A DNA stretch of 64,000 nucleotides from Hoeflea sp. IMCC20628 (lineage in GTDB: Bacteria > Pseudomonadota > Alphaproteobacteria > Rhizobiales > Rhizobiaceae): the NCBI RefSeq assembly GCF_001011155.1, contig NZ_CP011479.1, forward strand, positions 4,723,662-4,787,661. Direction: 5' to 3'. Below, one piece after another: positions 9,983-17,504 of the stretch. The notes under the pieces were generated by a model, which had not been told where the DNA came from, made no database searches, and worked only from the letters and a program-made list of their open reading frames with translations. The first letter of the stretch is position 1; every line of letters starts with the position of its first letter. Made by a program: the position numbers and the translations under genes.

Positions 9983-11167
9983 ATGTTTCTACCATTTTTT
10001 CTAGAACTCAAAGCCGCCAAAGTACCGGTGACGCTGCGCGAATTCCTCACCCTGATCGAAGGGCTTGAGGCCGGGCTGGCGCGCTATGACGTCGAGGCAT
10101 TCTATTATCTCGCCAGATCTGCTCTGGTGAAGGACGAACGTCATATCGACCGCTTTGATCAGGTGTTTGCGCATCACTTTCGCGGCGTTGAGGCGATTGC
10201 CGGCGAGGGTGGTGTGGATGTCCGCAATCTGCCTGAAGAGTGGCTGCGGCGTATGGCCGAGAAACACCTGAGCGCGGACGAGAAAAAGCTGATCGAAAGT
10301 CTCGGTGGTTTCGAGAAGCTGATTGAAACGCTCAAGCAGCGGCTTGAGGAGCAGCAGGACCGGCATCAGGGGGGCTCGAAATGGATCGGGACAGCGGGAA
10401 CATCGCCTTTCGGCGCCTATGGCTACAATCCGGAAGGCGTGCGGATCGGACAGGATGAAAGCCGCCATCGCCGGGCGGTCAAGGTCTGGGACAAGCGTGA
10501 GTTCAAGAACCTCGACGACACGGTCGAGCTTGGCACACGCAACATCAAGGTGGCGCTGAGGCGGCTGAGGCGCTGGGTGCGTGAGGGTGCGGCGGAGGAA
10601 TTCGACCTTCCTGGAACCATTCAGGCAACTGCGGAACATGGCTGGCTGGACGTCAAGACCAGGCCAGAGCGGCGAAATGCTGTCAAGCTGCTGATGTTCT
10701 TCGATGTTGGCGGCTCGATGGATGATCACATCAAGGTGGTGGAAGAGCTGTTTTCCGCCGCCCGGGCCGAGTTCAGGCACATGGAGTATTTTTATTTCCA
10801 CAACTGCCTCTATGAAGGCGTCTGGCGCGACAATCGCCGTCGCCGTCAGGAACTGCTGCCGACCGAGGAGGTCTTGCGTACCTATGGCTCGGACTACCGG
10901 GTGATTTTTGTTGGTGATGCGGCCATGAGCCCCTACGAGATTGTCACTGCAGGCGGCTCGGTCGAGCATTGGAATGACGAGCCGGGCCAGGTCTGGCTGT
11001 CGCGGATGCTGGATCATTTTCACAAGATTGCCTGGCTCAATCCGACGCCCGAGGCCTACTGGTCACACACCCATTCCACCGCGCTGATCCAGCAATTGTT
11101 TGCCGACCGGATGTTTCCGATGACGCTTGCGGGCCTTGAAGCCGCGACGCGGCAACTGACTCGGTAA
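9983..11167 (+). CDS. CoxE-type von Willebrand A domain protein
   Basis: Soluble VWA protein expected to work with the MoxR ATPase at 4955. It has 394 residues: an N-terminal helical region (FLPFFLELKAAKVPVTLREF), a charged middle, and a C-terminal VWA domain whose metal site begins LLMFFDVGGSMDD (D-x-G-x-S form, about residues 235-247). MoxR-CoxE pairs are usually adjacent and act in folding or metal insertion; CoxE of carbon monoxide dehydrogenase clusters is one relative. Here the pair is split by a diguanylate cyclase, metA, a GNAT gene, the toxin pair and a hypothetical gene. Confidence 0.87.
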   Translation: MFLPFFLELKAAKVPVTLREFLTLIEGLEAGLARYDVEAFYYLARSALVKDERHIDRFDQVFAHHFRGVEAIAGEGGVDVRNLPEEWLRRMAEKHLSADEKKLIESLGGFEKLIETLKQRLEEQQDRHQGGSKWIGTAGTSPFGAYGYNPEGVRIGQDESRHRRAVKVWDKREFKNLDDTVELGTRNIKVALRRLRRWVREGAAEEFDLPGTIQATAEHGWLDVKTRPERRNAVKLLMFFDVGGSMDDHIKVVEELFSAARAEFRHMEYFYFHNCLYEGVWRDNRRRRQELLPTEEVLRTYGSDYRVIFVGDAAMSPYEIVTAGGSVEHWNDEPGQVWLSRMLDHFHKIAWLNPTPEAYWSHTHSTALIQQLFADRMFPMTLAGLEAATRQLTR

Positions 11168-11242
11168 TGTGGGGCCGCACCGCATGGCGACCGGGGCAGG
11201 CGCTGTTTCTGGAGCAGACCAATCTTTTGACGGGAGATATGC

Positions 11243-12250
11243 ATGGCAATTGAAGCTTTCGGCCAGACTGCAGATGGCGAGACCGTGCACAGGGTGACTC
11301 TTGAGGCTGGCGGACTTACGGCAAGGATCATGACCTGGGGTGCGACGCTGCAGGATCTCAGGCTGGAAGGCTACGCGCAGCCGTTGACACTGGGATTCTC
11401 TGATTTTGCGAGTTATCCCGCCTCTCCCTATTTTGGTCAGACAGTCGGCCGGCATGCAAACCGGATTGCCGGCGGGCGGTTCACGCTGGACAATGTCAGC
11501 CATCAGCTTGAATGCAACGAGGGCGGAATCACCCACCTGCATGGCGGCAGCGCCGGCATTGCCAAGCGAATCTGGACGCTCGACAGTCATGACACGGATC
11601 ATGCGATTTTCTCGATTGTCGATCCGGATGGCCAGTCAGGTTACCCGGGCACCGTGAAAATCGAAGCTCGCTATGAGCTGCGTCCCGGAGGCTGCATGGC
11701 CATCACCTATACCAGCGTCACCGACCGGCCAACGCTCGCCAACATTGCCCATCACAGCTATTTCAATCTCGATGGCTCCGACAGCATTCTCGACCACGAT
11801 ATGATGATCGCAGCCGATTACTATCTGCCGGTTGATGCAAGGCTGATCCCGACCGGTGAAATCAGGGCGGTCGAAGGCACGGATTATGACTTCCGCGAGC
11901 TGCGGCCGATCCGGCGTGAGGGGCCGGACGGGCAAGTGCCCTACGACCATAATTTTTGCATCTCGCCGCAACGTGAGGCTGTCCGCACGATTGCGCTGGT
12001 GCGCTCGATGCAGTCAGGTGTCGCCATGGAGCTGCGCTCGACCGAGCCGGGTTTGCAATTCTACAGTGGTTTCAAGATCAACCCGTCGGGGCCCGGGCTG
12101 ACAGGCAAACCCTATTCAGCCAACGCCGGGTTCTGTCTTGAAACCCAGAGTTGGCCTGACAGCCTGAACCATGAAGGCTTCACCGGCGCCGTGCTTCGGC
12201 CCGGCGAGAAACTGGTTCAGCATACCGAACATGTGTTCATGCGCAGCTGA
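11243..12250 (+). CDS. galM: aldose 1-epimerase (mutarotase)
   Basis: Interconverts alpha and beta anomers of aldoses such as galactose and glucose in the cytosol. It has 335 residues, normal for the family. Characteristic pieces are GQTVGRHANRIAGGRF (about 65-80), the THLHGG strand with the first active-site histidine region, NIAHHSYFNLDG (about 167-178, with catalytic histidine) and the C-terminal CLETQSWPDSLNH containing the catalytic Glu. The ATG follows GGGAGATATGC. It is 75 bases after the CoxE gene and convergent with the phosphatase-like gene; no sugar operon surrounds it. Confidence 0.93.
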   Translation: MAIEAFGQTADGETVHRVTLEAGGLTARIMTWGATLQDLRLEGYAQPLTLGFSDFASYPASPYFGQTVGRHANRIAGGRFTLDNVSHQLECNEGGITHLHGGSAGIAKRIWTLDSHDTDHAIFSIVDPDGQSGYPGTVKIEARYELRPGGCMAITYTSVTDRPTLANIAHHSYFNLDGSDSILDHDMMIAADYYLPVDARLIPTGEIRAVEGTDYDFRELRPIRREGPDGQVPYDHNFCISPQREAVRTIALVRSMQSGVAMELRSTEPGLQFYSGFKINPSGPGLTGKPYSANAGFCLETQSWPDSLNHEGFTGAVLRPGEKLVQHTEHVFMRS

Positions 12251-12276
12251 GCGCGAACCAGGGTGGATCGAAGGCT

Positions 12277-12867
12277 TCAGTCCAGCAACAAACGGTTGAT
12301 GACGCGCGGTTTGTCGCCCGGGGCCAACCCCGGAGCGATGATCACTGCCTCGCCCTCGCGCGGAATGGTGCCGGAAATGGCGAGGATCAGCGCAGGATGC
12401 GTGACCATCAGCAGATTGCCGACTCCGTAAAATTGCTCGATTTCGGTGATCAGTTCCGCTGGGATCTCATTGGGATCGGCGCCGCCGACAATTGAATTGA
12501 GGTAGGCTTTGGTCTCGACATCCCTGCGTCCGAAAGCCAGCGTCGCGGTCTCCACTGCACGGCAGAATTCGCCGGAATAGATCGCATCAATGGAGACGGC
12601 CCGTGCGGCAAACCGCATGCCGATGCGGCGCGCCTCCTGAATGCCGCGGTCGGTCAGGCTTTTGCGTTTGTCGCAATCACCCATATCCGGTCTGAGCGGT
12701 TCGCCGCCGCCGGGTGTGCGCGAATATCCCAGCAGGATCGTATATCCGCCTTGCGCCAGTCGCGCCCAGGCTGCTTCCGTCGCAAAGCTTTTGGTGGGCA
12801 GGGCAAGGGCAATGATGGCCAATGCAAGAACTAGGGCCACTGGCCAATCATTTTTGATCAATTTCAT
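12277..12867 (-). CDS. secreted histidine-phosphatase-fold protein lacking the catalytic Arg-His
   Basis: A 196-residue member of the histidine phosphatase (phosphoglycerate-mutase-like) superfamily. A signal peptide (ALVLALAIIALALPTKSFA) suggests export. Family features are the CDKRKSLTDRGIQEARRIG block, IYSGEFCRAVETATLAFG (second arginine near 103) and VTHPALILAISG (second histidine, about H157). The N-terminal catalytic motif, normally LLRHARTPG in this subgroup, reads LLGYSRTPG (about residues 45-53): the phosphate-binding Arg and the nucleophilic His are Gly and Tyr. It should not act as a normal phosphatase and may bind ligand only. Confidence 0.8.
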   Translation of the reverse strand: MKLIKNDWPVALVLALAIIALALPTKSFATEAAWARLAQGGYTILLGYSRTPGGGEPLRPDMGDCDKRKSLTDRGIQEARRIGMRFAARAVSIDAIYSGEFCRAVETATLAFGRRDVETKAYLNSIVGGADPNEIPAELITEIEQFYGVGNLLMVTHPALILAISGTIPREGEAVIIAPGLAPGDKPRVINRLLLD

Positions 12868-13173
12868 CCCTGCAATCTAGTGGTTTTGGCGAGTGATGTA
12901 AGGGGGCATCGCAATGTCGGGTGAAACTCTCATGATCGGAATGCTGGCGCTCGGACGTTCGAGCCACGTTATTGCCTTCGGACCCGGAGGCTCCGCGCGA
13001 ATCGGGCTGATGGCAGACACTGAAGGCTGAGCAGCTTGCCGGACGCAGGCGTCGGCAGATCCACAGCGATTATCTCAAAGACGAAATTTTCGCGGACGGC
13101 AATCTGGCCTAATCAATCCGCGCCATCGGCACATGAGCCGTGCCGTGCCTGCCGGATTTCAATCTGGAAGACG
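12868..13173. other. intergenic stretch with possible decayed ORF
   Basis: No full gene. A 38-codon open frame (12914-13030, plus strand) has a strong ribosome-like site (AAGGGGG) before its ATG. After its TGA, another frame continues with KAEQLAGRRRRQIHSDYLKD and stops near 13111. Read together they could be the frameshifted tail of a lost gene, but I do not recognise the family. The remainder is leader for the divergent phosphatase-like gene and 3' sequence of the TRAP genes. Confidence 0.3.
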
Positions 13174-14496
13174 TCAATAAAGCAGCCTGACGGCGACCAG
13201 GGTGATGGCCGGGAACATGGTCAGGATGGCGACCCGGACAATGTCTGTCAGCACGAAGGGGAAGACGCCGCGATAGGTTGCCGACAGCGGCGTGTCCTTG
13301 GCCATGGAATTGATGACGAACAGGTTCATGCCCACCGGTGGTGTTATCAATCCAACCTCCACGACGATCAGCACGATGATGCCGAACCAGAGCGCGAATT
13401 CTTCGGGCGTCAGGCCGAAATCCAGCGCCGACATGATCGGGAAGAAGATCGGAACGGTCAGAAGGATCATCGACAGCGAGTCCATGATGCAGCCGAAAAT
13501 TAGATAGAGCAGCAGCACCGCAATCATCACCAGCCAGGGATTGAAGCCTTGGCTGCCGACATAGGCGGCAGCGGTTTGCGGCAATTGGCTGAGCGCCAGA
13601 AAGGCATTGTAAACGCCGGCGCCGAAAACGATGAGGAAGATCATCCCGGTGGCGCTGGCGGTTGCCAGGATCGATGTTTTCAAGGTGGCGCGGCTCAAGC
13701 CGCCATTGGCAAAGGCGATCACGCCTGTGCCGAAGGCGCCGACAGCTGCGGCCTCGGTGGGGGTGAAAATGCCGCCATAGATGCCGCCGACCACGGCGAT
13801 GAAGACAATCAGCACCGGCCACACCGCAATCAGGCTCTTGAAGCGTTCGGAATAGGGCGCACGCTCGCGGTGGCCGGCCGATTCAGGTTTGAGCCGGACA
13901 TAGATGGCGATGGCGATCATATAGCCAATGGCTGCGAGAATGCCGGGAATGAAGGCGGCAACAAACAGTTTGGCGATGTTCTGCTCGGTCAGGATGGCGT
14001 AGATGACGAGGATCACCGAGGGCGGGATCAGAATACCGAGCGTGCCGCCGGCCGCCAGCGCGCCTGTCGCCAGTTCGCCGGAATAGCCGTAGCGCTTGAG
14101 TTCGGGCAGGGCGACCTGGCCCATGGTGGCGGCAGTGGCCAGAGACGAGCCGCAAATGGCGCCAAATCCGGCACAAGCGCCGACGGCTGCCATGGCGACG
14201 CCGCCTTTCTTGTGCCCCATCCAGGTTTCAGCTGCCTTGAAGAGGGCCTGCGACATGCCCCCCAGGGTGGCGAACTGACCCATCAGCAGGAACAGCGGGA
14301 TGATCGACAGCGAGTAGCTGGAAAACGTGCCCCAGGTCAGGTTCTTGAGTTGCGCGAAAATCATCAGGAAAGAGCCATTGATGAAATAGCTGCCGCCAAT
14401 GCCGGCGATCAACATCGCGAGCCCGATCGGGATCCGCAGAAAAATCAGGATCAGCAGCACCGGAAAGGATATCAGCGCGATGTCGATATTGCTCAA
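13174..14496 (-). CDS. TRAP transporter large permease (DctM)
   Basis: Large membrane subunit of a tripartite ATP-independent periplasmic transporter, which uses a sodium or proton gradient to import organic acids or similar solutes. About 440 residues with some 12 hydrophobic segments. Family hallmarks include PLFLLMGQFATLGGMSQALF, GACAGFGAICGSSLATAATM, GALAAGGTLGILIPPSVILV, FTPTEAAAVGAFGTGVI and VGLITPPVGMNLFVI. The start is taken as the TTG at 14496, which overlaps the TGA of the small permease gene (TTGA), followed by the family-like SNIDIALISFPVLLILIFLR; an upstream in-frame extension reads through dctQ and is not family-like. Substrate is unknown; it depends on the DctP protein. Confidence 0.92.
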   Translation of the reverse strand: MSNIDIALISFPVLLILIFLRIPIGLAMLIAGIGGSYFINGSFLMIFAQLKNLTWGTFSSYSLSIIPLFLLMGQFATLGGMSQALFKAAETWMGHKKGGVAMAAVGACAGFGAICGSSLATAATMGQVALPELKRYGYSGELATGALAAGGTLGILIPPSVILVIYAILTEQNIAKLFVAAFIPGILAAIGYMIAIAIYVRLKPESAGHRERAPYSERFKSLIAVWPVLIVFIAVVGGIYGGIFTPTEAAAVGAFGTGVIAFANGGLSRATLKTSILATASATGMIFLIVFGAGVYNAFLALSQLPQTAAAYVGSQGFNPWLVMIAVLLLYLIFGCIMDSLSMILLTVPIFFPIMSALDFGLTPEEFALWFGIIVLIVVEVGLITPPVGMNLFVINSMAKDTPLSATYRGVFPFVLTDIVRVAILTMFPAITLVAVRLLY

Positions 14497-15023
14497 TGCA
14501 TGAACTCCCCGTGCGCCTGATCCTGCCCGGTCATAAGCGCCCGAGCGCTCAGGATCACGCACCAGAAACTTATCAAGACAAACCCAAACGCACCGAGCAG
14601 GCCTGACGCATAGGCCCACCAGATCGGATACTGGATGATGAAGGTGGTTTCGCCATAGGCCAGCTTGTCCAGCGTTCCGGCCCAGTGCTTCCACGCCAGC
14701 AACACGGCAATGGACAACATCAGCAGATCGGCAATCATGTCGATCACCCGGTTGATCCGGTCGCCCATATGCATGGTCAGAATTTCCACCGATGCATGCT
14801 GGCGGTTGATCTGCACCCAGGGCAGGAAGGCAAACACTGCGAAGCCGGTGCCGAGTTCGACCAGCTCGAAATCCCCGCGGATCGGCGAAAGCCCGAAGGC
14901 CAGCAAAGCCCGGCCGGAGACCGACATCACGGTGGCGAGTATCACCGCAATCAGCGCCAGGCCGCCTAAAATTGCAAGAAAGGCGGCCAGCGTCCGCATC
15001 AAGCGGTCAATCCGGTCAAACAT
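14493..15023 (-). CDS. TRAP transporter small permease (DctQ)
   Basis: Small four-helix membrane subunit that pairs with DctM. It has 176 residues with hydrophobic segments at about 11-34, 50-68, 90-110 and 130-155, and the family-like FAVFAFLPWVQINRQHASVEI and YPIWWAYASGLLGAFGFVL. It lies between the solute-binding gene and the large permease; the stop overlaps the TTG start of DctM, implying coupled translation. Confidence 0.9.
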   Translation of the reverse strand: MFDRIDRLMRTLAAFLAILGGLALIAVILATVMSVSGRALLAFGLSPIRGDFELVELGTGFAVFAFLPWVQINRQHASVEILTMHMGDRINRVIDMIADLLMLSIAVLLAWKHWAGTLDKLAYGETTFIIQYPIWWAYASGLLGAFGFVLISFWCVILSARALMTGQDQAHGEFMH

Positions 15024-15247
15024 GAAAAACCTCCCCGGCGGGGCCGCGAAAAACCCGCAGCAAACATCAATGGCGGGCTTGAAGCGATCTTGCAGAAGCT
15101 TTGGTCAGCACCTCGGATAAAGCCGCAGTCCCGTTCCCGGCTCAGTCTAACCGGACCGGCGGTCTGGCGACAGGGCGAATCCAAGCCTATTCCTGCAAGA
15201 TCAGGACGAGCAAAAAGATGTGATCATCCACGACACCAGAACATGGA

Positions 15248-15283
15248 GCCGGCGGGGAGAGCCGTTTGGCAGGCCCCGCCGGC
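15248..15283 (-). terminator. strong hairpin between dctP and dctQ
   Basis: GCCGGCGGGG (15248-15257) and CCCCGCCGGC (15274-15283) form a perfect 10-base stem about 20 bases after the dctP stop. There is no T-run in the direction of transcription. In binding-protein-first operons such a hairpin commonly shields the upstream message and lets the binding protein be made in excess; partial termination is the alternative. Confidence 0.65.
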
Positions 15284-15301
15284 AGCTAAAAGCCAGTCGA
15301 T

Positions 15302-16351
15302 TTACATCGTGTTCTTGGCAATCAGATCCTTGGCCTTGCCGTAAAGGGCTTCTCCGTCGATGCCCTTTTCCTTCATTTCGGCAAACCAGTTGTCGCGCAC
15401 CTTCTCGGCGACCGTGCCCCAGCGCGCCACTTCTTCGGCATCCAGAACAACAATCTCGTTGTCGGTGGCTTCGGCGATCTTGCGGCCCGGAGCGTCAAAC
15501 GAAGCCTGGGTCTTGCCGGCGAAGGCCGAGAAGTCTGCCCCGGTGTTGTCGTCGAGGACCTTCTTGAGGTCATCGGGAAGGCTGTCGTATTTGGCCTGGT
15601 TCATGGCCAGTACGAAGGCCGCGGTGTAGAGCGCATGGTCACCGGAGAACTCGGTATGGGTATTGACCAGTTCGGCGATCTTCAGCGCCGGTGTGACTTC
15701 CCACGGAATGACGGTGCCGTCGATGACGCCCTTGGACAGGGCTTCCGGGATTGCCGGAACCGGCATACCGACCGGCTCGGCGCCGAGTTCGGAAAGCAGC
15801 CCGTTGATGACGCGGGTCGGGCCACGCAGTTTCTTGTTCTGCATGTCTTCGAGCTTGCGGACACCTTCGCCCTTGGCGTGAATGACGCCGGGGCCGTGCA
15901 CCCAGGTGGCAAGGATCTTGATGCCCTGGAATTCCTGGGCTTCCATGTCGGATTTGAACAAGTCCCAATAGGCGCGCGAGGTGGCCTCGGCATTGGTCAT
16001 CATGAAGGGAAGTTCGAACACTTCGGCGCGCGGGAAGCGGCCAGGCGTATAGCCGGGAAGGGTCCAGACGATGTCCACCACGCCATCGCGGGCCTGATCC
16101 ATCAATTGCGGCGGCGTGCCGCCAAGTGACATGGATGAAAAGACTTCGATCTTGATCCGGCCGCCGGATTCGGTGCCGACTTTTTCGGCCCATGGAATCA
16201 GCAACTCAGCCGGTACATTTGCCTGCGCGGGCAGGAACTGGTGCATGCGCAGAGTGACTTCCTGTGCGGCGGCGCTGAGCGACGTCGCGCCAACGGCGGA
16301 CAGTGCAAGAGCTGCCACTGCGGCGGACTTCAGGAAATTGCGTTTTTTCAT
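15302..16351 (-). CDS. TRAP transporter solute-binding protein (DctP)
   Basis: Periplasmic binding protein that captures the TRAP substrate. It has 349 residues, with a signal peptide beginning MKKRNFLKSAAVAALALSAV and ending near SAAAQE. Family features are LRMHQFLPAQANVPAELLIP, SSMSLGGTPPQLMDQARDGV, the WTLPGYTPGRFPRAEVFELP segment and KKLRGPTRVINGLLSELGAE with the arginine that usually binds the substrate carboxylate. The ATG at 16351 follows GGGAGGATAC. It is the first gene of dctPQM and is divergent from the CoxSLM operon, sharing a 475-base regulatory region with it; the substrate may be related to the oxidised compound, but that is inference. Confidence 0.93.
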   Translation of the reverse strand: MKKRNFLKSAAVAALALSAVGATSLSAAAQEVTLRMHQFLPAQANVPAELLIPWAEKVGTESGGRIKIEVFSSMSLGGTPPQLMDQARDGVVDIVWTLPGYTPGRFPRAEVFELPFMMTNAEATSRAYWDLFKSDMEAQEFQGIKILATWVHGPGVIHAKGEGVRKLEDMQNKKLRGPTRVINGLLSELGAEPVGMPVPAIPEALSKGVIDGTVIPWEVTPALKIAELVNTHTEFSGDHALYTAAFVLAMNQAKYDSLPDDLKKVLDDNTGADFSAFAGKTQASFDAPGRKIAEATDNEIVVLDAEEVARWGTVAEKVRDNWFAEMKEKGIDGEALYGKAKDLIAKNTM

Positions 16352-16826
16352 TGTATCCTCCCAGATAGATTTTTGCGGGTTCGATACCGCGGGTCCCCAT
16401 GAAACTAGGGGTATTTTTTGTAACTGCCTAGGACCGTTGCGGATCATTGCGCGGATGCGGTCACTAGGGCTCTCCCAAACGGTCTTCAAGGTGTATTCAC
16501 AAATTAACCGACCGCCCGGTCACTTAATAATTGGAAAAGCCCGGCCCGACAACTGTTTTCTTGCTGGATAAACGAAGGTTGAATGGGCAGCCGGCATCTG
16601 ATTGCGCGACAAGTGCAAGCAGACTGTGACAATGCGCAGCACCATTCGAGCCAACGACCGCAGGGTGGCGCGCATTTCGTCAGAAATCTCCGCGCCGGAT
16701 CACTCGCGTTGACGGGCAGCCTGCACTCGCTGGCGCATTATTCAAAGTTTCACAGTTGATCCTTTTGCAAAAAAAGAAAATGATGCGGCGGGGCAGGAGA
16801 AGGTATTGCACCCCAGGGAGGTATTT
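16352..16826. promoter_or_regulatory. divergent regulatory region with palindromic operator-like site
   Basis: This 475-base gap separates two divergent operons. At about 16504-16527 lies a symmetric site: TTAA, then CCGACCG, two bases, CGGTCAC, then TTAA. The ACCGACCG/CGGTC core resembles operators of TetR-type repressors. No regulator gene is next to it. Promoters for both operons must lie here, but I cannot place -35 and -10 boxes with confidence; no coding sequence is seen. Confidence 0.5.
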
Positions 16827-17318
16827 ATGACGAATGTTTCGATGACCGTGAACGGGCGATCCGTTTCCGGCCAATGCGAGGACCGGATGCTTCTGGTCCA
16901 GTTCATCCGCGAAAATCTCGGTCTGACCGGAACCCATGTCGGGTGCGACACGTCCCAATGCGGCGCCTGCGTCGTTCATGTGGACGGCAAGGCGGTCAAA
17001 TCCTGCACCATGCTTGCCGCGCAAGCCGATGGATCAGAGGTGTTGACAATTGAAGGTCTGGCATCCGGTGGCGAGTTGCATCCCGTACAGGCGGCGTTTC
17101 GTGAGCATCACGGCCTGCAGTGCGGATTTTGTACGCCCGGCATGATCATGTCGGCAGTCGACATGATTTCGCGCCATGGCGGCAAACTCGATGAGAAGAC
17201 GGTTCGGGCAGAGCTGGAAGGCAATATCTGCCGCTGTACCGGCTACCACAACATCGTCAAGGCCATTCTCGATGCCGCGTCCAAAATGGACGACGGGGCG
17301 AGGGTCGCAGCTCAATAG
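16827..17318 (+). CDS. molybdenum hydroxylase small subunit (CoxS-type, two 2Fe-2S clusters)
   Basis: Iron-sulfur subunit of a xanthine-dehydrogenase-family enzyme; passes electrons from the molybdenum site to FAD. It has 163 residues. The N-terminal ferredoxin-like cluster is [16 protein letters not shown] plus a later KSCTM; the C-terminal cluster is [10 protein letters not shown] and [12 protein letters not shown]. The ATG at 16827 follows AGGGAGG; an upstream frame start at 16806 is not needed. First gene of an S-L-M operon. Confidence 0.95.
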   Translation: MTNVSMTVNGRSVSGQCEDRMLLVQFIRENLGLTGTHVGCDTSQCGACVVHVDGKAVKSCTMLAAQADGSEVLTIEGLASGGELHPVQAAFREHHGLQCGFCTPGMIMSAVDMISRHGGKLDEKTVRAELEGNICRCTGYHNIVKAILDAASKMDDGARVAAQ

Positions 17319-17504
17319 GCATGCCTGAACAGGCAATGGCGAAAGGCGGCGGACTTTGAACAGGCAGACACGGTGTCGGTGATCGGGACGGCGAGGCGGG
17401 ATGAAAAATCCGGCGTTTCCAGACCTTCGATTTCAGACAACAGCGATCCTGCCCAAACATTTCCCACCGGCTTTTCTCCACACTCAACCGGAGGAGTTTG
17501 AGAC

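Noticed and set aside
10001-11023. A 340-codon frame antisense to the CoxE/VWA gene.
   Set aside because: Composition of a shadow frame; the VWA gene on the plus strand has clear domain motifs.
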